Made by a program: the position numbers and the translations under genes
The notes under the pieces: model-generated
Databases searched by the model: none
Seen by the model: the letters and a program-made list of their open reading frames with translations, nothing else
What the model was told of the DNA's origin: nothing
Origin: Bradyrhizobium guangdongense
GTDB lineage: Bacteria; Pseudomonadota; Alphaproteobacteria; Rhizobiales; Xanthobacteraceae
Length of the DNA stretch: 49,597 bases
NCBI RefSeq assembly: GCF_006483445.1
Contig: NZ_PPPT01000066.1
Coordinates: 1 to 49,597, forward strand
Reading direction: 5' to 3'
In this document: positions 27,606-37,361 of the stretch, piece after piece
Position numbering within the stretch: the first letter of the stretch is position 1
Layout of the letters: every line of letters begins with the position of its first letter

Positions 27606-29602
27606 AGCGACACCACGAGCAGCAGCACGATCAAAGCCACGAAAACCAGCGTCAGATAGCTGCGGATGGTGAGGAACTGCAGGACGTTGATACGAATGGT
27701 GGCGAAACCGATCGCAATCGCGATCGGCCCGTACAGGCCGTCCCAGATCAGGTCGCGCATCTCGACGGTGAGGCGCGCGGGCCGCGGCGAGGACGGCGGC
27801 GGCATCTCGCCGATTTCGCGGGCGGCGAAGACGAGGCTGCCGAACACGCGGCGGATCGGCTGCGAAAAGCTCGATGCGCTGTACTGGATCGCGGGGTCGG
27901 CATCCGGGTAACCGCAGTCCCAGGCCGGCGCGCGGCGCAGCCGGTCGGAGGCGAGGCGATGGATCGCGGAGGCCGCGGCCGTGCCGCACAACGCGGCGAA
28001 AACGAAGACCAGGAGGCCGTTATACGAGCTGCGGCTTTCGGCGATCGGCACGACGCTCAACCATTCCAGCCCGGTCTGGTGCGGCATGACGTTGCCGACC
28101 ATGGCCTTGCTCACCGGCGCCAGCGCATCGATGAACAGACCGGGCAGGATGCCGGCCAGCAGACACAATGCGGCAAGCGAAAACATCGCAGCCAGCGAGA
28201 AGCGGTCGGTCTCATGCGCGGACGCTGCGACGTCCGAGCGCGGACGACCGAGGAAGCTGATGCCGTAGAGCTTGACGAAGCAGGCGGCGGCGAACGCGGC
28301 CGCCAGCGCCAACAGGCCGCCGATGGCGGGGACGATCAGTTTCAGCCCCCAGGACGGCAGTTGCGGCGAGAGCAGGATCGCCTGGAACATCAGCCATTCC
28401 GAGACGAATCCGTTGAACGGCGGCAGCGCCGAAATCGCGACGCAGCCGACCAGCATGGCGAAGGCCGTCTTCGGCATCCGATGGATCAACCCGCCGAGCT
28501 TCTCCATGTCGCGTACGCCGGTCGATTCCAGCACCGCACCGGCGCCGAAGAACAACAGGCTCTTGAACAGCGCGTGATTGAAGACGTGCAGCAGCGCCGC
28601 GGTGAAGGCCAGCGCCGCCACCCAGTCGAGCCCCTGCGCCTTGAAGGCGAGCGCGAGCCCGAGGCCGGTGAAGATGATGCCGATGTTCTCGATGGTGGAA
28701 TAAGCGAGCACGCGCTTGATGTCGCGTTGCATCAGCGCATAGAGCACGCCCAGCGTCGCGGTCGGGCCGCCGGCAAGCAGCACGACCATGCTCCACCACC
28801 ATTCAGGTTCCGGCAGCAGATCAAAGACGATGCGCACAAAACCGTAGACGGCGACTTTTGTCATCACGCCGCTCATCAGGCCCGACACGTGGCTGGGCGC
28901 TGCCGGATGGGCAAGCGGCAGCCAGGCATGCAGCGGCACCAGGCCCGCCTTGGAGCCGGTGCCGAGCAGCACGAGAATCACGACCAGGCTCGACAGCGCG
29001 GCGGAGGGATGTGAGGCGCGGATCGCGTCGAAATCGTAGCCGGGGCCGCTCGCCAGCGCACCGAAGGCCAGCAGCAGCGCGAGCGTGCCAAAACTTGCCA
29101 TCAGGAGATAGACGTAGCCGGCGCGGATGTTCTCGGCGTCGCGATGATGCGACACCACCAGCGCCCAGGAGGTCAACGACATGAACTCCCAGGCCACCAA
29201 AAAGCTGAAAGCGTCGTTGGCGAGCACGACGACGCTCATGCCGGCGAGATAGGCCGGATAGAACGGCAGCACGCGGCCCGGCTGCTCTTCATGGCGGCCA
29301 TAGCCGAGCGCGAACAGGCTCGCGGCCGCGCCGCCGAGATTGATGACGACGAGGAAGAACGCGGAGAGCGCATCGAGGCGGAAATGCGCGCCGAGCCACG
29401 GCAAGCCCACCGGCAGCGTCGTACGCAGCACCGGATGGGCGGGATCGAGGAGATGGAGCACTGCCGTGATGCACAGCGTTGCGGTGAGGACGAGACAGGC
29501 GCCGTAGAGCATGAACGACCCGCGCGGCCGCGCCGACAGCACGATTCCAACCGGCGCCAGCGCCAGCAGACATGCCACCGCCCATAGCACCACCGAAATC
29601 AT
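27602..29602 (-). CDS. hyfB: Antiporter-like membrane subunit (HyfB/NuoL family)
   Basis: This 666-residue polytopic protein is the largest membrane subunit of the complex. The motif HAWLPLAHPAAPSHVSGLMSG, the helix with MQRDIKRVLAYSTIENIGII and FNHALFKSLLFFGAGAV are typical of HyfB/HycC. The C-terminal 100 residues hold a WDCGY segment, as in other HyfB proteins. It is the first structural gene of the operon, 34 nt behind a small XRE regulator, with GGGAG before its ATG. It is expected to translocate H+ or Na+ coupled to electron transfer in HyfG/HyfI. Confidence 0.9.
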   Translation of the reverse strand: MISVVLWAVACLLALAPVGIVLSARPRGSFMLYGACLVLTATLCITAVLHLLDPAHPVLRTTLPVGLPWLGAHFRLDALSAFFLVVINLGGAAASLFALGYGRHEEQPGRVLPFYPAYLAGMSVVVLANDAFSFLVAWEFMSLTSWALVVSHHRDAENIRAGYVYLLMASFGTLALLLAFGALASGPGYDFDAIRASHPSAALSSLVVILVLLGTGSKAGLVPLHAWLPLAHPAAPSHVSGLMSGVMTKVAVYGFVRIVFDLLPEPEWWWSMVVLLAGGPTATLGVLYALMQRDIKRVLAYSTIENIGIIFTGLGLALAFKAQGLDWVAALAFTAALLHVFNHALFKSLLFFGAGAVLESTGVRDMEKLGGLIHRMPKTAFAMLVGCVAISALPPFNGFVSEWLMFQAILLSPQLPSWGLKLIVPAIGGLLALAAAFAAACFVKLYGISFLGRPRSDVAASAHETDRFSLAAMFSLAALCLLAGILPGLFIDALAPVSKAMVGNVMPHQTGLEWLSVVPIAESRSSYNGLLVFVFAALCGTAAASAIHRLASDRLRRAPAWDCGYPDADPAIQYSASSFSQPIRRVFGSLVFAAREIGEMPPPSSPRPARLTVEMRDLIWDGLYGPIAIAIGFATIRINVLQFLTIRSYLTLVFVALIVLLLVVSL

Positions 29603-29636
29603 CGCGGCTCCCGGATTGCGAATTGGCTCTGTACGG

Positions 29637-29903
29637 TCATCTGCGGTCCCCGCCCGGTGGAGCCTTCAGCCGCACCCCGCGCCCGCCGCCGGCGGACGCG
29701 GCGCCTTCGCCGATCAATTCGATGCCGGCGGCGGCCAACGCCTCGACCAGCTTCATCAACGAATCGACGTTGCCGCGAATCACGTCTTCGGACGCTTCCA
29801 TGCGCTGGATCGTCGGCAGCGACAGCGAGCAGCGCTGCGCGAGCTCGCGCTGGTCGATCCCGAGCAGCGCCCGGGCGGCACGAAGTTGGGCGGCAGTGAT
29901 CAC
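29637..29903 (-). CDS. Small XRE-family HTH regulator
   Basis: This 88-residue protein is little more than a Cro/CI-type helix-turn-helix (ALLGIDQRELAQRCSLSLPTIQRME, residues about 12-36, quoted in part) plus a helical and Gly/Arg-rich tail. I chose GTG at 29903 because GGAGGT lies 8 nt upstream; the upstream TTG at 29945 has none. It is transcribed in the same direction as hyfB and probably from the same promoter, so it is a likely autoregulator of the hyf-like operon. A 17-nt inverted repeat upstream (29963-29979) is its candidate site. Confidence 0.75.
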   Translation of the reverse strand: MITAAQLRAARALLGIDQRELAQRCSLSLPTIQRMEASEDVIRGNVDSLMKLVEALAAAGIELIGEGAASAGGGRGVRLKAPPGGDRR

Positions 29904-29962
29904 GGGGCGGCACCTCCGTGGCAATCGTAGTGACTTAATTGCCAAGCTTAATACATGTAAAA

Positions 29963-29979
29963 TGATGCATCAAGCATCA
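29963..29979. promoter_or_regulatory. Inverted repeat in AT-rich divergent promoter region
   Basis: TGATGC and GCATCA are 6-bp inverted arms around ATCAA. They sit in an AT-rich stretch (29930-30000) that stands out from the GC-rich surroundings, between the XRE gene and the divergent GGDEF-EAL gene. It is a reasonable operator candidate for the XRE protein. No unambiguous -35/-10 pair is visible, and the rest of the 237-nt gap shows nothing else. Confidence 0.4.
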
Positions 29980-30140
29980 ATTATATTGCACTGCACATCA
30001 GAAGACGTTCGTCCCCCGCGGAGCGCCTTAACCCAAAATTCGCTGCAACTTCAGGAACCTGCCTGCGAAAGCGGCCGATCATGGCGACGATAAAGCGGTC
30101 TCTGCTCTAATGGCGTGGCGTTGAAGGGGGCAAACGATCC

Positions 30141-32237
30141 ATGGACGACCGTGACCAGCAGGTCGCCGGTACCGACCCGCATGTGCTGAACGGGCTGCTC
30201 GAACAGGCCGTGAATAATCTATCGCTCGGCATCGTCCTGTTCGACGCAGACCGCAAGCTCATCTTCTGCAATCAGCGCTACATGCAGATGTACGGCCTGT
30301 CGGCGGACCAGGTGCGTCCGGGCACGCCCACCAAGACGCTGATCGAGCATCGGCTGAAGCTCGGACTGAAGGTCCGCGGCGAGGCCAAAGACTATGTCCG
30401 CGCGCGCACCGAGGGCGAGATCCGCGACGAGCGAACCGTGCAGGAGTTCGCGGACGGACGCATCATCGCCTACGCCATTCATTCCCTGCCCGATGGCCGC
30501 GGCATGGCCACCCATGAGGACATCACCGAGCGCGAGGAGCTGAGCGCCCGACTGCACCAACGCAACATGCAGTTCGACATCGCAATCAACAACATGTCGC
30601 ATGGCTTGTGCTTCTTCGATGCCGATCACCGCCTCAACGTGTGCAACAGGCTCTTCATCGACATGTACGGATTGCCCCCTGAGCGCGTTCGTGCCGGCAT
30701 GCCGCTGTCGGAGATTTTCGAGCTGCGCTTCGAGGCCGGCAGCGTTCCCGAGATGACGCGCGCGGAATATGCGACATGGCGAACCGGGGTCGCCGTTTCG
30801 GCCGAACCCATCGACAGCATCGTCGAGATGAAGAACGGCCGCACCTTCAAGATCCGTCACCGACCCATGCCGGATCTCGGCTGGGTGGCGACGCACGAGG
30901 ACATCACCGAGCAACGGCAGACCGAGCTCAAGATTGCGCATATGGCACACCATGATGCGCTCACCGACCTCGCCAACCGGAGCCTGCTCAACCAGCGGCT
31001 CGAGCAGGCGTTCACGTCGGGCGAAGCTTTTGCCATCCATCACATCGATCTCGACAAGTTCAAGTCCGTCAATGATACGCTCGGGCATCACGCCGGCGAT
31101 GCGCTCCTCAGGGGTGTCAGCGAGCGCCTGCGCAAGCTCGTTCGCCCCTGCGACACGATTGCGCGCATGGGCGGCGACGAATTCATCGTTCTCCAGACGC
31201 CGATCGGCGACCGCAACGAAGCAAGCGCCCTCGCCGAATGCATCATCAGAGAGATGAGCATGCCGTTCGAGCTCGACGGACAGCAGACGACCGCCGGCGC
31301 AAGCGTCGGGCTCGCCATCGTGCCGGGCGATGGGGCAACGCCGGAACACGCGCTGCGCAATGCCGACCTGGCGCTCTATCGCGCCAAGAGCGACGGCCGC
31401 GGCACCTACCGCTTCTTCGAGCCCGCGATGGACGAGCAGGTGCAAAGCCGCCGCGCGCTGGAGCACGACCTGCGCAAGGCGCTGGCCGCGGGCGAGCTCG
31501 AGCTGCACTATCAGCCGCTGGTGCAGACCGGGACCGGCGGGGTCACGGGCGTCGAGGCCCTGATCCGCTGGCGGCATCCCGAGCGGGGCTTGATCCCCCC
31601 GAACAGTTTCATTCCGCTGGCCGAGGAGATCGGCCTCATCGTGCCGATCGGCGAATGGGTGATTCGCCAGGCCTGCATGACGGCGAGCCGCTGGCCGGAC
31701 CGGCTGCACGTCGCGGTCAACATCTCGGCCGCCCAGTTCCATCATCCCGGCCTCGCCGAGGTGATCGTCAGCGCACTGGCGGGCTCGGGACTCGATGCGC
31801 GACGGCTCGAGATCGAGATTACCGAGAGCGTCCTGCTCCAGGACAAGGAGGGTACGCTGGCGATGCTGCATCGCCTGCGCGCGCTCGGCATCCGCATCGC
31901 GATGGACGATTTCGGCACCGGCTATTCGTCGCTGACCTATCTCCAGTGCTTCCCGTTCGACAAGATCAAGATCGACCGTTCCTTCATCCGCGACATCGCG
32001 ACCGATGCCGGCTCGCTCAACATCGTTCGCGCCATCGCCGCGCTCGCAAGCGGCATGGGGATGGCGGCGACGGCGGAGGGCGTGGAGACGCAGGAGCAGC
32101 TCGCCTGCATCGCGGCCGAAGGATGCACGGAGGTCCAGGGTTTTCTGTTCAGCCGCCCACTGCCGGCTGCCGAGATCGAGCGCAAGTTCCTGTCGACTGA
32201 GGCACCGGCCGTGCCCGGCCGCTTCGCGGCGGCCTGA
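30141..32237 (+). CDS. PAS-PAS-GGDEF-EAL cyclic-di-GMP enzyme
   Basis: This 698-residue soluble protein has two N-terminal PAS-like domains with matching cores (LGIVLFDADRKLIFCN near 30-46, HGLCFFDADHRLNVCN near 153-169), each ending in a THEDITE segment. A GGDEF domain follows with an intact GGDEF (344-348) and an inhibitory RxxD site (Arg335-Asp338). The EAL domain has EAL at 472-474, DDFGTGYSSL at 589-598 and the KIDRSFI and AEGVE motifs, so it looks catalytically complete. It may both make and degrade c-di-GMP in response to a redox or small-ligand signal. No membrane segment is seen. It has its own promoter region divergent from the hyf operon and ends 9 nt from the convergent MarR gene. 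Confidence 0.92.
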   Translation: MDDRDQQVAGTDPHVLNGLLEQAVNNLSLGIVLFDADRKLIFCNQRYMQMYGLSADQVRPGTPTKTLIEHRLKLGLKVRGEAKDYVRARTEGEIRDERTVQEFADGRIIAYAIHSLPDGRGMATHEDITEREELSARLHQRNMQFDIAINNMSHGLCFFDADHRLNVCNRLFIDMYGLPPERVRAGMPLSEIFELRFEAGSVPEMTRAEYATWRTGVAVSAEPIDSIVEMKNGRTFKIRHRPMPDLGWVATHEDITEQRQTELKIAHMAHHDALTDLANRSLLNQRLEQAFTSGEAFAIHHIDLDKFKSVNDTLGHHAGDALLRGVSERLRKLVRPCDTIARMGGDEFIVLQTPIGDRNEASALAECIIREMSMPFELDGQQTTAGASVGLAIVPGDGATPEHALRNADLALYRAKSDGRGTYRFFEPAMDEQVQSRRALEHDLRKALAAGELELHYQPLVQTGTGGVTGVEALIRWRHPERGLIPPNSFIPLAEEIGLIVPIGEWVIRQACMTASRWPDRLHVAVNISAAQFHHPGLAEVIVSALAGSGLDARRLEIEITESVLLQDKEGTLAMLHRLRALGIRIAMDDFGTGYSSLTYLQCFPFDKIKIDRSFIRDIATDAGSLNIVRAIAALASGMGMAATAEGVETQEQLACIAAEGCTEVQGFLFSRPLPAAEIERKFLSTEAPAVPGRFAAA

Positions 32238-32246
32238 TCGTCCGGC

Positions 32247-32756
32247 TCAAAACTCGTTCGCGATTTTCGAGAGCATCGCGATCAGGGCGTCGCGGTTGGC
32301 GGCCCCTAACAGCTCGTTGAGCCGCGCCTCGTGCTTGGTGGCGACCAGCTTCTTGGCGCGGGTCAGCACCGCCTTGCCCTTGTCGGTCAGCACCAGGATA
32401 TGCGAGCGGCGATCGTTGGTGGAGCGGATCCGCGCGCAGAGGTCGCGGCTCTCCAGATTGTCCAGCATCGCCACGAAGTTCGGGCGCAAAATGCCGAGCG
32501 TGGAGGCGATCTCGGTCTGGTTACGGCCGGGGTTCTGCTCGACCAGCAGCAGCACGGAGAACTGTGCCGGCGTGAGCTGCAGCGAGGCGACGCAGCGCAA
32601 AAAGTTCTCGAACACCTTGAGCTGGGCGCGCTTGAGCACGTAGCCGAGCTGCTCGGAGAGCTCGCCAAGGTGCAGCGCCTCGGCCGGGCTGTCCCCGGCG
32701 TCCTTGCGCGACCTGGTCGCTTCCCCTGATTTTTCAACGGCTTTGGAAACGGTCAT
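32247..32756 (-). CDS. couR: MarR-family regulator, CouR-like
   Basis: This 169-residue MarR protein has a winged helix-turn-helix in the middle (LTPAQFSVLLLVEQNPGRNQ, then ASTLGILRPNFVAMLDNLES) and the wing sequence STNDRRSHILVLTDKGKAV. It is divergent from an aromatic-type ABC transporter operon whose promoter bears strong inverted repeats. In R. palustris CouR is a MarR repressor of p-coumarate genes released by p-coumaroyl-CoA. The same surroundings here (ABC transporter, TRAP transporter, feruloyl/coumaroyl-CoA synthase, crotonase) support that assignment, which remains an inference. Confidence 0.82.
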   Translation of the reverse strand: MTVSKAVEKSGEATRSRKDAGDSPAEALHLGELSEQLGYVLKRAQLKVFENFLRCVASLQLTPAQFSVLLLVEQNPGRNQTEIASTLGILRPNFVAMLDNLESRDLCARIRSTNDRRSHILVLTDKGKAVLTRAKKLVATKHEARLNELLGAANRDALIAMLSKIANEF

Positions 32757-32807
32757 CGCCTGCTGCTCGCAATCCCGCTAAATTGGGGCTGGGTCGTTCC
32801 GCCGCCC

Positions 32808-32849
32808 TTGATGTTATATTTGATAATTGTTATGGACCATATCAAATAT
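32808..32849 (+). promoter_or_regulatory. Promoter with composite inverted-repeat operator (CouR candidate)
   Basis: A TTGATG (32808-32813) and TATGGA (32831-32836) pair at 17-nt spacing forms a plausible promoter for the ABC operon. Over it lie a perfect 10-bp inverted repeat, ATATTTGATA at 32816-32825 and TATCAAATAT at 32840-32849, and two overlapping TTAT-N5-ATAA-type units: TTATATTTGATAA (32814-32826) and TTATGGACCATAT (32830-32842). The arrangement would let a dimeric MarR protein cover the promoter. Confidence 0.6.
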
Positions 32850-32932
32850 CGTCAGCGAATTTCAATGGCTGTGAACGGACCATCCACCGCGAAAGGCGGC
32901 GCCGGTCCGGACATCGAGGGGGAGCGTCCGGC

Positions 32933-33973
32933 TTGAACACGACCATCATGCTGTTCCTGGTGCAGGATGGCATCACCAATGGCGCGATCTACGCGCTGCT
33001 CGGCTTGGCGCTGGTGCTGGTATTTGCCGTCACCCGCGTCATCCTCATTCCACAAGGCGAGTTCGTCACCTACGGCGCGCTGACCTATGCCTCGCTGGCC
33101 TCCGGCCAGATGCCGGGCACGGCAAAACTCGCGCTCGCCATGGGCATCGTGGCTTTCGCGCTCGATCTGTTCGCGGCGCGCAAGGCGCTGCATGGCCGGC
33201 TGATCGCCCGCAGCCTTGCTGCCAATGTGGTGCTGCCGGCCATCGTGCTGGCGCTGACGCTGACCTATGCCGGCCAGAAGGCGCCGGTGCCGGTTTCCAT
33301 GGCGCTGTCGCTGGTGATCGTCGCGATGATCGGCGTGTATCTCTATCGCATCGTGTTCCAGCCGCTGGCGCACACCTCGGTGCTGGTGCTGCTGATCGCC
33401 TCGGTCGGCGTGCATCTGGCGCTGCAGGGGCTGGGGCTGCTGTTCTTCGGCGCCGAAGGCCAGCGCGGGCCCGCCGTGCTGACGACCGCGTTCACCGCCG
33501 GGAGCCTACGCTTCACCGGTCAGAGCATCACGGTTTACGGCATCACCATCGCCTTCATCGTCGGCCTCTGGCTGTTCTTCGGCTGGACGCGCTACGGCAA
33601 GGCGCTGCGCGCCACCGCCGTCAACCGGCTCGGCGCACGGCTTGCCGGCATCCGTACCTCGCTGTCGGGACAGATCGCCTTCCTGCTCGCCTCCGTCATC
33701 GGCGCGCTGTCGGGCATCCTCGTCGTCCCCATCACGACGCTCTATTACGACAGCGGCTTCCTGATCGGCCTGAAGGGTTTCGTCGCCGCGATCATCGGCG
33801 GGCTCGTGAGCTATCCGCTGACCGCGGTCGCCGCGCTCGTCGTCGGCATCGTCGAGGCGTTCTCGTCCTTCTATGCCTCGAACTACAAGGAGGTCATCGT
33901 CTTCATGCTGCTGATCCCCGTGCTGCTGCTGCGCTCGCTCGCAGCTCCAGCGGTCGAGGAAGAGAAGGACTGA
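32933..33973 (+). CDS. livH: Liv-type ABC permease (LivH-like), cou transporter
   Basis: This 346-residue permease opens with FLVQDGITNGAIYALLGLAL and has the IPQGEFVTYGAL segment corresponding to the LivH NFAQGE motif. A central RATAVNRLGARLAGI loop is the ATPase-coupling site. The start is TTG at 32933, chosen because GGAG lies 9 nt upstream and the next ATG (32948) is too far away. It heads a three-gene operon with a fused permease-ATPase and a LivF ATPase. The location next to a CouR-like regulator suggests uptake of phenylpropanoids. No binding-protein gene is in this operon. Confidence 0.85.
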   Translation: MNTTIMLFLVQDGITNGAIYALLGLALVLVFAVTRVILIPQGEFVTYGALTYASLASGQMPGTAKLALAMGIVAFALDLFAARKALHGRLIARSLAANVVLPAIVLALTLTYAGQKAPVPVSMALSLVIVAMIGVYLYRIVFQPLAHTSVLVLLIASVGVHLALQGLGLLFFGAEGQRGPAVLTTAFTAGSLRFTGQSITVYGITIAFIVGLWLFFGWTRYGKALRATAVNRLGARLAGIRTSLSGQIAFLLASVIGALSGILVVPITTLYYDSGFLIGLKGFVAAIIGGLVSYPLTAVAALVVGIVEAFSSFYASNYKEVIVFMLLIPVLLLRSLAAPAVEEEKD

Positions 33974-33979
33974 CGCGCG

Positions 33980-35745
33980 ATGAACGGACGGCTTCCCATT
34001 CTCATCTTTGCGCTCATCATGGCGGCGATCCCGTTCATTCCGGGCATGCCGCCGTTCTGGATCGTGCTCTTGGACAATATCGGCCTTGCCGCGCTGGTCG
34101 CGATGGGGCTGGTGCTGCTCACCGGCGTCGGCGGCCTCACCTCGTTCGGGCAGGCGGCGTTCGTCGGTTTCGGTGCCTACACGACCGCCGTGCTGTCGAC
34201 GGCCTATGGCGTCTCGCCCTGGCTGACGCTGCCGCTGTCGCTCCTGGTCAGCGGCCTGTTCGCGGTGCTGCTCGGGCTGATCACCGTCCGTCTCTCCGGC
34301 CACTACCTGCCGCTCGGCACGCTCGCCTGGGGGCTCGGCCTGTTCTATCTCTTCAGCAAGCTCGAATTCCTGGGCCGTAACGACGGCATCTCGGCGATCC
34401 CGCCGCTGTCGATCGGCTCATACAAGATGCTGGATCCGGGCTCGATCTATTACGCGGTCTGGATTGCGGTGATCCTCTCGGCACTGGTGACGGTCAACCT
34501 GCTGGACTCCCGCACCGGTCGCGCCATCCGCGCACTGCGGCGGGGCCATATTGCGGCCGAGGCCTTCGGCGTACACACGCCGCGCGCAAAACTTCTGGTG
34601 TTCATCCATGCGGCCGTGCTGGCCGGCCTCTCCGGCTGGCTCTACGCCCATCTGCAGCGCGCGGTGAACCCGACGCCGTTCGGCGCGCAGGCCGGCATCG
34701 AATATCTCTTCATCGCGGTCGTCGGCGGCGCCGGCTATGTCTGGGGCGGCGTGCTGGGTGCGGCCATCGTCGTGATCCTGAAAGAAGTGCTGCAGAGCTA
34801 CCTGCCGCTGATCGTGCAGGGCTCCGGGCAGGTCGAGACCATCGTGTTCGGCATCATGCTGGTGCTGCTGCTCCAGCTCGCACCCGGCGGCCTCTGGCCC
34901 TGGCTGATGTCGTTCCTGCCGCAAAAGGCCGTCGGCAAGAAGCCCGACACCTCGCTCACCCTCCCCGCGCGCGAGCGTACGCCCGGCCAGTCCAACATCC
35001 TGCTCCAGGTCGACAAGGCGCGAAAACAGTTCGGCGGCGTGATCGCGGTCAACAACGTTTCCTTCGACGTCCAGGCCCGCGAGATCGTGGCGCTGATCGG
35101 CCCGAACGGCGCCGGCAAGAGCACGACCTTCAACCTGATCACCGGCGTGCTCAGCGCCACCGCCGGCTCGATCTCGGTGCTCGGCAAGAAGGTCGACAAC
35201 GCCCCGCCGCAGGAAATCGTCAAGCTCGGCATCAGCAGAACCTTCCAGCACGTAAAACTGGTTCCCGACATGACCGTGCTGGAGAACGTCGCGATCGGCG
35301 CGCATCTGCGCGGACATTCCGGCCCGATCTCCTCGATGCTGCGGCTCGACCGCGCCGATGAGGCAAAGCTGCTCGCGGAAGCTGCCCGCCAGATCGAGCG
35401 CGTCGGCCTCGGCGACCAGATGCACCAGCTCGCGGGCTCGCTGTCGCTGGGACAGCAGCGCATCGTCGAGATCGCACGCGCGCTCTGCGTCGACCCGATG
35501 CTGCTGCTGCTCGACGAGCCCGCCGCGGGCCTTCGCCACATGGAGAAGCAGCAGCTCGCAAAGCTGCTGCGTGATCTGCGCGACGGCGGCATGAGCGTGC
35601 TGCTGGTCGAGCACGACATGGGCTTTGTGATGAATCTGGCCGACCGTATCGTGGTGCTCGATTTCGGCACCAAGATCGCGGAAGGCACGCCCGCCACGAT
35701 CAAGACCAATCCCGAAGTGATCAAGGCCTATCTCGGAGTGGCGGC

Positions 35746-35749
<4 letters not shown>
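33980..35749 (+). CDS. Fused Liv-type permease-ATPase (LivM-LivG)
   Basis: This 589-residue protein joins a LivM permease (about 1-315, with [20 protein letters not shown] near 53-72) to a LivG ATPase (about 345-589) through a hydrophilic linker rich in Lys and Pro. The ATPase part has Walker [10 protein letters not shown] (374-382), a Q-loop in [13 protein letters not shown], the degenerate signature [15 protein letters not shown], Walker [12 protein letters not shown] and the switch His in VEHDMG. The reading frame is continuous, so the fusion is real in this sequence. It would assemble with the preceding LivH and the following LivF into a transporter. The downstream livF start overlaps its stop by ATGA. 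Confidence 0.9.
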
Positions 35750-36477
<728 letters not shown>

Positions 36478-36488
36478 CGCCTTTCTTC

Positions 36489-36631
36489 CTTCTCCCCTTG
36501 TGGGAGAAGGTGGCGCGAAGCGCCGGATGAGGGGTTCTCGCCACTCGTGAGACTGCTCGTGGGGATAGATACCCCTCACCCGGCTTCGATGCTCCACATC
36601 GAAGCCACCCTCTCCCACAAGGGGAGAGGGT
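36489..36631. repeat. Large inverted repeat in convergent gap
   Basis: The outer arms CCTTCTCCCCTTGTGGGAGA and TCTCCCACAAGGGGAGAGGG are inverted copies, and inner arms (GATGAGGGGT and ACCCCTCACCCGG) extend the fold. This is a different family from the GTCATTCCGGG elements. It fills the gap between livF and the PNPOx-like gene, both of which end here. Confidence 0.75.
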
Positions 36632-36652
36632 GCACCGACCGTGCGGCGAAGC

Positions 36653-37276
36653 CTAGTTCGTAACCTTCTCACCCTTCAGCGCGGCCACTTCCGCCTCCAG
36701 CTCCGCAATCCGTGCATCGCGTTGGGCAAGCGCCGCCGCAACATCCGCCGCATCAAACTTCTGCGGAATATGCTGAGGGCAGTTCGTGTCCCAGGCCGTG
36801 ATCTTGAACAGGATCACCTGCTCGGGCCGCGCCTTGTAGCCTTTCGGCATCAGCGATTGCACCAGCGCCGGATCGTCCTCGACCACGCGCGCCTCGCCCC
36901 AGATCTTCACGCGGCGGCGATGGGCGTAGTCCATCACGAAGATATAGGCCCTGGGATTCTCGGACAGGTTTCCCTGCGTGATGTATTGCCGGTTGCCGGC
37001 GTAGTCGGTGAAAGCCAGCGTCTGCTTGTCCAGCACCCTCAGAAAACCCTTCGGTCCGCCGCGATGCTGGATATAGGGCTGGCCGTCGGCCGCGGCCGTG
37101 GCGAAGTAGAAGCTGTTGGCATCGGCCAGGAACGCAGCGAGGTTTTCATCGACCTCGGTGCGCCAGCCGCGCTGCTCGGCATGGGCATAGGCCTCGCGCG
37201 AGCCCTTTCGGGTCTGGATCGACTTCACCGCGGGGGTAAAGGCGACGTCGCTTGGATAGGTGAGCGCAGAATCCAT
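36653..37276 (-). CDS. Pyridoxamine-phosphate-oxidase-like FMN-binding protein
   Basis: This 207-residue protein shows the split-barrel flavin-binding fold of PNPOx-like proteins: FYFATAAADGQPYIQHRGGPKGFLRVLD (residues about 56-83, split barrel strands), then TDYAGNRQYITQGNLSEN and an AYIFVMDYAHRRRVKIWGEA segment. The last 30 residues form a charged helix (AQRDARIAELEAEVAALKGE), probably a short coiled coil. Related proteins are often annotated as pyridoxamine 5-phosphate oxidase family, but true PNPOx activity is unproven. ATG at 37276 follows AGGAGAAG. It is divergent from a LysR gene, which is the likely regulator. Confidence 0.75.
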   Translation of the reverse strand: MDSALTYPSDVAFTPAVKSIQTRKGSREAYAHAEQRGWRTEVDENLAAFLADANSFYFATAAADGQPYIQHRGGPKGFLRVLDKQTLAFTDYAGNRQYITQGNLSENPRAYIFVMDYAHRRRVKIWGEARVVEDDPALVQSLMPKGYKARPEQVILFKITAWDTNCPQHIPQKFDAADVAAALAQRDARIAELEAEVAALKGEKVTN

Positions 37277-37361
37277 CGGACTTCTCCTGAAACTCCGGCG
37301 CGATTTTCGCGTCTTTCGGTCCTTAAGGTGCTCCTTCCCTCACTTAAAACAATCTTCCGTC

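Noticed and set aside
27606..27989. 128-residue N-terminal extension of hyfC
   Set aside because: It would overlap the end of hyfB in another frame, and the ATG at 27605 with ATGA overlap gives the normal family start.
22507..29602. Calling the hyf-like operon a functional formate hydrogenlyase
   Set aside because: NiFe ligands, a formate dehydrogenase subunit, the ferredoxin-like subunits and maturation genes are all missing from the window.
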